Source: Loxodes magnus
Lineage: Eukaryota > Ciliophora > Karyorelictea > Loxodida > Loxodidae
Direction: 5' to 3'
NCBI GenBank assembly: GCA_946699065.1
Contig: CAMPDV010000128.1
Location: 124,001 to 188,000 of the forward strand
DNA length: 64,000 nt
Shown here: piece after piece, positions 13,676 to 22,880 of the stretch
Numbering within the stretch: the stretch's first letter is position 1
Layout: every line of letters starts with the position of its first letter
Translations under genes and position numbers: made by a program
Notes under the pieces: generated by a model
What the model was told of the DNA's origin: nothing
The model's database searches: none
What the model saw: only the letters and a program-made list of their open reading frames with translations

Positions 13676-14740
13676 TCATGTAATTTTATTTTTCAAAGCT
13701 ATAATCATAGTTTTCAGCTTTTAATGGGGCAAATACTAATATATCTTTTCATATTAATGTGGACTTTTTAAGAGATACTTAATGAATGTAGTTAAGTTTT
13801 TTGCAACTGTTTTATAAATATTTTTAGAATTTAAAAAACATTAATATACTTTAAATTTAGTATTTTCTACTTTTATTTTATTCAAAAATGTCAAAAGGAA
13901 TATCAAAAAATTTAAGTTCTAAAGATACCTAAGTAATAGAAAAATAAAAAATTGCTAGATAATTAAAGCAATTTAATTATCTCGTTAGATGGCAAATGAC
14001 TAACTTAATATATCTAAACTTCCTCTTAGAATATAACCTATGTTTAAGAATAACTTTATTTCAATTTATAATTTTAAAGCTGAAATTGGTTAAGATATAT
14101 ACAATATATTGATACTTTATATGCAAACCAGCTAATTTACTACCATTTCTACCATTATTAAACCTAGTTCTATAATTATTAAACGAGGAAATCATTTCGG
14201 CTTTTCATATCATTCAATTTTCTTCTCTACAGACGAAAGAGCTTAAGGAAAATATTCTAATTTGAGATTAGCTCAAAAAAATAAATTCGTAAGTACTTTA
14301 TCCATCTTAAAGTTCTATAGCAAATTAGAAGTTTATAACTATGATATTTATAATAAATTTTAAGAAATGTCTCTTAAATTTATATGCAAAAGGTTATAGG
14401 AATTTTATAGATTTGTTGAATTAGCAAAGGAAAAGTAAAAATATAAGAGATTCAAAGCTTTATGTTTAAGATAAAAGGCAGGAAATCTAAACTGTTAATG
14501 TATTGTCCATTAGTTTAGATGATTTTTTCCAACATAAATCTTCCAGAAGTTAATAGATATATAAAATACTTGTAAAAATAATGAGGTAAATAGAGTTTTC
14601 TATAATCCTTGAATTTATTACAGAAGAGAATATTATGTTGATGATTAATTGCATTAACTTTAAAAAGAAAATTTTTGCTTTTAGCTAATTAATGAAAAAT
14701 TAAGCTTAATTTAAATATTCACGTTGGTAACAGTAAAATA
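13676..14740 (+). repeat. Diverged duplicate of 61440-64000 lacking about 1.5 kb
   Basis: The first part (13676-13940) aligns with about 61437-61700, including the ATG at 13888 against ATG 61622. The second part (from about 13965) aligns with 63165 onward. The 61.7-63.16 kb interval is missing here. Divergence is high, with many indels, so this is an old duplicate. Confidence 0.75.
13986..14735 (+). pseudogene. Decayed FkbM-type methyltransferase copy
   Basis: The sequence follows the intact gene at 62948 from its internal Met (ATGGCAAATGAC, compare 63188) to near its visible end. Readable pieces include LNISKLPLRI, IIKPSSIIIKRGNHFGF and DERAQGK. The motif I region that reads EGGNYFG in the intact gene is KRGNHFG here, the region that reads IKLDIE is lost, and several indels break the frame. 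The N-terminal membrane anchor of the intact copy is absent because of the 1.5 kb gap. No function is expected. Confidence 0.8.
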
Positions 14741-15675
14741 AGTTAATAATTCCTAGCTTCCCTTCTTTAAGCTATTAATAAAATATATATGATGGCGTAA
14801 TTTTTTCATGAGTAAGAATGATTCTCAGGATTTTAATTGATATTTATGATATATAAGCCATATGTAAAGTATTAAGATATGATAATAAATCTTTAAATTT
14901 ATAAAATTGTAGTTAAGCAAACAACTTTGGTATATTTTACTCTTTAGATAAATTAAGTTTTAATAAATATTTAAGCTACTTATATAAATAATATCTTTTC
15001 AAGATTCTTCCTAATTTATTAAATTATCTCTTTTTTCTTTTGCAGAAATTAATTCATACTTTTGTTCAAATTTAAATTTACTAATAAAACAATTATATAA
15101 AATATTTTTAATTAATATTATATAGAAATTTTAAAAGTTAAAAAAATAATATAAATCATATTAAAAAATTAGAGGTGAAAGCGTCCATTTTTCTAATATT
15201 TATTACATCAAGAATAAAAATTTAAACATATAAGGAAATAATAATGCTTTACTCTACTTATGGATGACCTTCATAAATTATTTTCAAGTTTTTCTCTTAT
15301 AAATTTTAAATTTGCGTTGCTTATAATTAATTAACAATCTCAAAATTAAATGAATGAAATTATCATTTTATTTTAATTATTTTTCATTTTGTTTCAAGAT
15401 AAAAAGTAGTCCCTCTAATGTTTTTTTCTACTAATATTTATGAAATTTTCTTATTTTTTGTTATTATATAAATCTCTTTTCAAAGCTCTTGGGCAAACAA
15501 AATATTTAGATTAATATAAATATCTTATTTTTCTTTAAAGTTTTCATAAGATTTCAAATTCAGAATCTATCTATTTATTAAGCAATATTCTATTCCAAAT
15601 TAATTTTAAATGCTTAAAGTAGTTATTAATAGTGTAAGTAATTATTTTAAATACTCTTTAATAGCATTTTAATAG
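14741..15675. other. AT-rich spacer, nothing identified
   Basis: No supportable feature on either strand. Confidence 0.5.
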
Positions 15676-15679
15676 TGTA

Positions 15680-15955
15680 AAAGATGGTGTGGGCTGAGTT
15701 TTGATAGTTTGATCAAACTTTCAAGTTTATTTGTTAAGAAAAAGTTTCTATTCTTCTGCTATTAAGATTCTTGGTCAGAGCAAGATTTTGCGAGTGATAA
15801 ATGTCTTTGCTCTATTCCAATCGTGGTAGAGGCTTGATACCTTGATGCCTATAGCGACAGAGCTCTCTGACATAAGTTTTGTAATAAGCAAAAGGTTATG
15901 CTCATGATTTCTAGGAATTGTTGATGTAATAAACTGCAAAGGAGTTTAGAGTTGT
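15680..15955. other. GC-richer island of unknown nature
   Basis: About 275 bp stand out from the surrounding AT-rich DNA. With TAA/TAG=Gln both strands give protein-like readings (plus: FYSSAIKILGQSKILRVINV; minus: QASTTIGIEQRHLSLAKSCS), so composition alone cannot choose a strand. It contains a perfect 14-bp palindrome AGTTTGATCAAACT at 15707-15720. It could be a gene relic, a structured RNA or a mobile-element end. Confidence 0.4.
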
Positions 15956-17200
15956 TTTCTATTAGAAAAGCTCTTATAGTATAATTAATGACTTAATGCA
16001 ATTTTCTTAAAATAAATGTTAGATTATCTTTTATTTAAAATATTATTTACTATAGAGATTTTAAACTACTTTTTTAACATAAAAATCAACATTTTTTCCT
16101 TTTCCTTATCTTCTTTGAATAGCATCCTCATTATTACTCAAAGGCCAATTGTACGTTTGTATATTAAAAGCATACAAGGAATAATAGACTTAATTATTTA
16201 GCTAAAAATATCTTTAATTTTAAAGCCTATTTAGTTTAAGAAATTAATAAAATAGCACCAAAATTACAATCATATAATAATGTAGCAATATAAAATTTCC
16301 TAACTTAACTATATGTAAAGTAGTACTATCTATTTATTTCTATTAAATATAAAGTTTAAAAGAATTAAGACATATAACTATTATTGTAAAATCTTAGTAA
16401 TTTATGCCTCTATTTTAAATTATCTTTTACTATATTAAATAAAATAAAGTTATATAAATATCTATCTCATTATTTGATTCGCTATATTAAAGTTAACCTA
16501 ATATTTCTATTAATATTCTTATAATTATCTAGCATTATCTTGGTTTATCTAACTATTTTTAATTATTATATAATAAAAGAATTAGTCTGCTTATCATTTT
16601 AAATAAATAGTGTTTTAGTTTAAATAAAATATAATAATATGCTATCTTTTTAAAGTATTTTATTACTTTATTTTATATGATTGAAACTTCTAGAATCAAG
16701 AAATTTAAATTGCAAGAGCATAGCTATTAAATAACTTAAGCTTTCCTATATACCACTGCTACTTATATTTCCATTCTTTATTATATTTAAAGTGAGTTAT
16801 TTACCTCCCCTCAAATAATACCTGCTTCATCATTTACTATTTCTATTAATTATTAGTCAGAATATTTATGCATAAATTAAGAAAATCCAATTAATATTTC
16901 CTTCCATCCAATCCTCAAACTTAAATTTATCACAATTAGATAAAAAGTTGCTTTTCTAAGAGACTGATTCAGCAGATTACTAAATGCTTTTATCAAGCTT
17001 ATTCTTTAGAAAGAAATATCTAGTAATTATAAACTAAACATTTAATCGTTCTTATGCTAATTATATGTCTAAGCACTTGTCTAATAATCATTATTATATA
17101 AATTAATTAATTCTAAAATGAGAGAAATAGTAAAGGCTATATATAGAAAATATTAATTGCAACTTAACTTAGTTTAGAAAATAGACCTAGAAAACTATAA
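15956..17200. other. AT-rich spacer with a weak coding-like stretch
   Basis: From ATG 16677 the plus strand reads about 95 codons to the first TGA with mixed composition (MIETSRIKKFKLQEHSYQ...; TSPQIIPASSFTISINYQ). It has no known motif and no second copy to compare, so I do not call it a gene. Confidence 0.3.
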
Positions 17201-17280
17201 GACACTTTGGCCGACCGGTTAAGGCGATGGCCTGCCAAGCGATTGAGAATTTTGCATAAGTTAAAATCTCACAGGTATTG
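17201..17280 (+). tRNA. tRNA-Ser-like gene, probably a pseudogene
   Basis: The 5' half is an excellent match to eukaryotic tRNA-Ser: GACACTT acceptor strand, TGGCCGACCGGTTAAGGC A box with a perfect GCC/GGC D stem, then an anticodon arm with loop CTGCCAA. The long variable region also fits Ser. The anticodon reads GCC instead of the GCT expected from this backbone, the anticodon stem has a G-G mismatch, the acceptor has a C-A mismatch, and the T stem and B box are degraded (AGTTAAAATCT). A run of T follows at 17281. Confidence 0.55.
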
Positions 17281-17919
17281 TTTTTTAAAAAAATGTATAA
17301 ATTTGTATTAAACAATTATTAATTTATATAAACTATTCTAGTATCTTATTCTCTCAATTTTATTTACTAACTAAATGAAGATCTTTATAAACTTATAAAA
17401 ATCTAAAAGTTATTTACATATTCAATATCTCATTATTATTAATATATTCTCTGCCTTTAGAAATATCAGCTATAAGATATGAAAGATGATATAACTTGCT
17501 TCTAAAAAAATTAAAAATACATTTTTTTGATTAAAGTCTATCAATAAAAATTTAAATTAAATTAAAATTCTTACTAAATATTTGTTTATAATACTATTAT
17601 AATTATTTTATATAGCACTACAATGGGTAGCTTAAACATTTGAGTAATTTTATATTAAAGTATGTGTAAATTTACTATGTAATAATTTTAAATTCCATAT
17701 TTCTTATTTTAATATCTTCTATTTAATTTTATAATTTGATTTATAAAATCTAATTGTTCAAATTTGCTTAAGAATCTCATCTAGACTAATTAAATTAAAT
17801 TAAATTAATCAATTTTAAAATAAATGTATTATTATAATTCATGAATAAAATAAATTAGTGTAGCTATTTTAAATAAAGAGTAAAAGTTTCTTATTTATAT
17901 TTAATTATTATATATTTAT
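17281..17919. other. AT-rich spacer
   Basis: Contains a short AAATT-type tandem run near 17790-17812; otherwise nothing identified. Confidence 0.5.
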
Positions 17920-17920
17920 T

Positions 17921-18430
17921 TTTTTAAAACCGCCATAGTTGTTCGAAGGTGAACAACAAGGTCATCTTCATCAGAGGTTGGGTAGTTAAGTACCCATAAT
18001 CGACTTTATGTCTTCCTCTGCTTTGGTTTGACCTCGAGACATAAGATTCTTAGACCTTCGGCACTGGCTTAATTTGGTTTAATTCTGGAACTAAAAAGAA
18101 ATAATATTGCGAGCTTCATCAGAGGTGGGGAATTTAAGAACCCATAATTGACACATGTCGTCCTCTGCTTTGGTGATGCAATGAGACACAATCCTGCCAT
18201 GTCCTTGGGCCTCCAGCAAGTATTAAAGATTACGAGTATTCTAAAATTATATCAGTATTGAACATTTTTATCAATACTGAATAATTATACCAGTATTGAA
18301 CAAGGTCTACCAGTATCTGATAATTTTATCAGTAAGAAACATTCTTGTCAGTATGAAACATTTTTTTTAAAGAGCTGCGCACCAACGAGAGTGCTACGTT
18401 CTCTATAATCAAATTTATTTATTTTATTTA
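17921..18430 (+). repeat. Left terminal inverted repeat
   Basis: Inside the arm are two diverged copies of a ~62 bp module starting CTTCATCAGAGGT (17957 and 18114) that also share CCTCTGCTTTGGT and GAGACA. After them come about six degenerate ~20 bp direct repeats of the type AGTATTGAACAnTTTTATC (18262-18365), and an inner end CTGCGCACCAACGAGAGTGC. Repeated subterminal motifs of this kind are typical of transposase-binding regions. Confidence 0.85.
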
Positions 18431-21029
18431 TATGAATCAAACTAAAAAGGAATTATATAATCATAAAAAGGTTTTTATTTATTAGTTTGAAGTATAAAGT
18501 TAATTAAAATAAAATTGAAAATATAAATAATCTAACTGTATAAATAATGATAACTTATTTAAATTTTTATTCTTTTAACTTTAATCTAATTATTTAAGAG
18601 ATATTCATAGCTAAGCTTTACTTTTTATTAGATTATTCCTTTAAATTACTTTAAATAAAATTTATTATAGTTCGGCTAATATAAAAATCTAACCTTTCTT
18701 AACAAATATATTATATACATTTTCAATCAATGAAATAAATAAAGGAAACATTATTTTTCATATTCTTAATAACTAGAATTTATAAATTAAGATATTTAGC
18801 AAAACTAAGTAACTTCTTTATATATAAATTAAATTAGATTAAATCTAAAAAATTAAGAAACTAAATAAATAATAAAAGTATAGTAAAGTCATCATTATAC
18901 TAAGCATATGTAAAATAAAGGAGTTTAATGAAAAAGTAATTAAATAATTTTCATATTTATATTTTAAGAAACAGTTTAAATAAATTAAAATTAAATCTTT
19001 TTCTTAGTTTAATTTTATTTAAATAAGAACTTTCGAATCTCTTTTTTAATGTTTTCAATAATAGACTGAGATTTAAATAAAGAATTTTCAAAACTGTGAT
19101 TTAAAAATGATAAAATTCTGAGGACTAAATAAATATTAAATAATAGTTAAATCAATCATTTTTTTATTATAAATTAGCTTTTTCCTGATTTATAGATAAA
19201 AGTTCTATTATTTTTAAAATAATATAGTTCTTTATAAAAATAGATTAACGCTAAACATTTTATTCTAGATTCGTGATTATAGTTGTTCTATAAAAATTAG
19301 CTTTAATAATTTGAATTAAAGAATAAAGAGAAGATTATATTAGTTAAGTTTTAGAAATGTAAAATTAATAAAGTTGAGTTTTTTAATATTTAAGGAGTAA
19401 TATAATATTTAGCTTATCATTTAATAATTAATTAGCATTAAGAAATTTACTTTTTAAAATTTAATTAAACATATTTATTTTCTTAAGATATTCATTTCAA
19501 ATCCTTAACATTTTTTTCTCAAATACATCATTCATTAAATAAAAATGACTATACAATATTTTTAACTTATTTTATTGGATTTTCCTAACAAATTTATAAA
19601 ATAAAATGTAAAAAGATAGATGAATTAATTGAAAAGTTAAAGTAATTATTAAAACACATAATTTTAAGAAAATGACATTAATAGAGTGAATAAATAAAAG
19701 AAGCTATCTAAAATACTTCATATTTTTTTGGTTGGTATGAAATTAGCAAACCTCTACTGTAATATAAATTATGGTTCTGAACTTTATTATAAATTATAGA
19801 TTAATCAATCAACCAAAACAATCCTGAGTTTGTTAAAAGTTATTTTTGGTTTAAAAGAAGCAATATAATTTTAAAGATAATTCTGCTATTAGAAGCAGTT
19901 TAAAACTATTTTTTAGCTAGAAAGGATTATATATTTCGTAGCATTTATAAAGAGAGAAAAAGTAGAAAACAAATTTAAGGCAGAGAATAAAGGATTAATT
20001 ATATAGTAAATGAACCAGAAAAAAGCAAAAAATGCAATCCTATAATTTGACTTATTCCGGAGAGATGAAAAACAAATTAGGAAGCTGAATCTAAATAAAT
20101 AAAAAATAAGAAATAATAAAATTTTTCTCAGAAATATTTGAATAGGATCTGCTAAAATTTATTCCTTAAAGTAAATTTCACAACATTTATCGAGAAATGT
20201 ATATAAATAGTAAAGAAAGATACACTGAAATAATAAAGATTTCTATAAATGAATACATACAATTTAATAATAAAAGCATCAAGTAACTAGAGATTTTAAA
20301 GAGTTAGTAAGATAATTATAAAGATAGATACATTTTTTACAAATCTTCTAATAACAAAGAAGGTTAGTTTAATCAAATCCAAAAGCTAGCAAATAATTCA
20401 TAATAATAAGTTATGATTATAAAAGCCTAATAAATTCCTGAATCTATCTTGAAATATTAAAATAAAATAATTAATTTAAACTATTTACATAAAAAAACAA
20501 TATCTCTGTATTATATTTTCTTGCTTAATTATCTTTAAGTTTATGAATCAAATATATTAAGCAACAAATAAGCATATATAAGCAATTTTAAAAATTTTGA
20601 GAAAGTTTCGCACAGTCAAAATTTAAAAAAAAAATAGTAAGCAGTGTGACAACAATATAGCACTTATGAAAAAATATGATTATATTATAATAGAAGTGAT
20701 AAATAGCATAAACAATAGAACTTTTTTAATAAAATTTTGAAAATGAAAATAATAATCAACTTCTATTAATAAAGATAATCAAAAATATTTATAAACTGTG
20801 CAAATTTTAAGATATTTAAGTAAGGGTGTAAAGAATTAAGATCTGCTAATTAAAGCTTTAAAGTAAATATTTTAATAAAAAAGTCTTTTTTAATTATATT
20901 TTTACAGAAGAATCTCTTTCAGACAATGTTTTGTAAAATAATTTTTCTTAATTCAATTAGCTTGATAATAAAAAGAGGGTTAGTCTAAAAATATTTTAAT
21001 TATATATAAATTAGTATAATTTATTAATA
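18431..21029. other. Core of the inverted-repeat element
   Basis: Very AT-rich. The part 19672-20560 is somewhat richer in purines and, from ATG 19672, reads a Lys/Gln/Asn-rich protein on the plus strand (for example IIKFFSEIFEQDLLKFIPQS and NSKERYTEIIKISINEYIQF). No DDE, zinc ribbon, helicase or polymerase motif can be recognised, so a transposase is not demonstrated. Confidence 0.4.
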
Positions 21030-21537
21030 AATAAATAAATAAATTTGAATATAGAGCGTGTAGCACTCTCGTTGGTGCGCAGTTCTTTAAAAAAATGTTT
21101 CATACTGACAAGAATGTTTGCTACTGATAAAATTATCAGATACTGGTAGACCTTGTTCAATACTGGTATAATTATTCAGTATTGATAAAAATGTTCAATA
21201 CTGATATAATTTTAGAATACTCGTAATCTTTAATACTTGCTGGAGGCCCAAGGACATGGCAGGATTGTGTCTCATTGCATCACCAAAGCAGAGGACGACA
21301 TGTGTCAATTATGGGTTCTTAAATTCCCCACCTCTGATGAAGCTCGCAATATTATTTCTTTTTAGTTCCAGAATTAAACCAAATTAAGCCAGTGCCGAAG
21401 GTCTAAGAATCTTATGTCTCGAGGCCAAACCAAAGCAGAGGAAGACATAAAGTCGATTATGGGTACTTAACTTCCCCAACCTCTGATGAAGATGACCTTG
21501 TTGTTCACCTTCGAACAACTATGGCGGTTTTAAAAAA
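21030..21537 (-). repeat. Right terminal inverted repeat
   Basis: Reverse complement of the left arm with very few differences, including both internal modules and the ~20 bp repeat tract. The near identity between arms, compared with the more diverged solo copy at 36496, fits a unit that moved or was homogenised recently. Confidence 0.85.
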
Positions 21538-22018
21538 TATATTACATAATAAATTTAGGAAAGCATAATAGCAGAATAGGTATAATTAATAAAAATTAAG
21601 AGCTTTAATTGTAAAGATAATTTATTTATTTACTTTTACTATAAAACATAAAGTTCTGCTTAATCTTCTTCTTAATTTAATAGAAAATAAAAAATATATA
21701 AAGACTCAATTTCTTATTACTTTTAATTTATTTCATGAGCAATATAAATAAATACAAATTTTTCTTGCTTATTAACTTATCTAATGAATGTCTAAAATCT
21801 TAAAAATATAGTAAATAATGAATTAATACAATTAAGAGCTTTATCATAAAATTAATATTATTTAAAATGTTTTTTATCATATTTTATATAGTTAGTCAGT
21901 ATGCTTTTAGAAACTTCCAACTCAATCAAGAGAATTATCAATCCAAATAATAATAATAATAATAATAAAAATCTATTTACGTGACTTTTTCCTTTGTTAG
22001 GTTAGATTATTCACGAAA
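21538..22018. other. AT-rich spacer
   Basis: Holds a (AAT)n microsatellite at 21947-21968 and a ~35 bp block (GCTTTTAGAAACTTCCAACTC, 21903 onward) also present at 34102. Nothing else identified. Confidence 0.5.
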
Positions 22019-22880
22019 TCAGTTTATAAGTTTTCTCAAATATTCATGGGGTCACTCCATTCTTCTCTTGAATTATTAGACTCGCATTCTACTATTACGT
22101 ATCGACTCAAGCTAATTTATCCCTTCTTGACAGTAGGAATCTTGTTTCAGTCTCAATTAGGTCCAAACATTTTTCTCTTTTTCTTTTTTGAATGTTTACT
22201 ATATCCAATAGTAATTAATCTCCACCCTATATCTTTTCTTATAAAGTATTCCTTCTGGGGAACAGTATAACTTAGACATTTCATTTCATAACTTTTGACT
22301 TGTTTATTTCTGTTTTCTCTAAAAGTAGCAGCAGTTTTTAAATATATGTCCATTTCTTTAACAAAAGAAGCATCTTGTTGTGCATTTTTGGAGAATGTCC
22401 TAATTTTTAACATTTTCAACATTTTCAACATTTTTAATATTTTTCCGATTAGAAAATGTTTTGGAATACTGCTATTCCACTTCCATAGGATCATTATGAG
22501 GAGAAATAAGTTATTCAGAATTGTTTTGCTTGTTAGTATATTTAAGTTTTAACTCTGTTTTTTCCAGTTATTAGATAAGTTAAGAATTGGATGTTTTAGT
22601 GCCGATTTCCATTTTTAGTTATTGATTTTCATTTTATAGTTGTTGCATAGTAAAAGTTTGAGAATCTAATTGTTAAATCAAGTATAGAAATGATTGTTAC
22701 AATTTTTAATTTTCAGCTCCTAGGAAATATAATTCGATTAGAGAGTTTTATTAGTCGATGTCCTGTTAGTATTTATTCGATTATTCTTAGGAGCCATTTT
22801 TCTAATAATTTTCTTAATAGTTTTAGACTATTAATTATAAAATATTCCTTCTTAAAGCTATTAAAATTTACATAATTGAT
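22019..22880 (-). CDS. Gag-like protein with CCHC zinc knuckle, frame open
   Basis: On the minus strand one frame stays open from about 22880 to a TGA at 22019-22021. It has a Gln-rich coiled-coil-like half (MQQLQNENQQLKMEIG, from ATG 22648), then NDPMEVEQ, then a perfect CX2CX4HX4C knuckle at 22331-22372 (C-FF-C-QRNG-H-IFKN-C), then LWNEMSKLYCSPEG and a basic tail. The Trp in LWNEM is TGA (22286-22288); the 60 kb paralogue has TGG there. DPM-D/E-V next to a knuckle is common in retroelement Gag. A 9-bp tandem repeat encodes NVENVENV at about 22405-22435. No pol gene lies downstream, so this is a solitary Gag, perhaps dying or domesticated. The true start is uncertain. Confidence 0.65.

Larger units (their letters stand above)
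17920..21537. mobile_element. Transposon-like element with ~510 bp terminal inverted repeats
   Basis: Two nearly identical ~510 bp arms face each other (17921-18430 and, reversed, 21030-21537) around a 2.6 kb AT-rich core. Both outer ends read TTTTTTAAAACCGCCATAG. The arms are GC-richer than core and flanks. Extra single copies of the arm at 36496 and 57456 show that the unit spreads. I could not define a target-site duplication and recognise no transposase in the core. It may be a non-autonomous or foldback-type element, or carry a transposase of a family I cannot see by eye. Confidence 0.8.

Noticed and set aside
22046..22270. Plus-strand open frame over the 22 kb Gag-like gene
   Set aside because: The zinc knuckle and paralogue similarity are on the minus strand.
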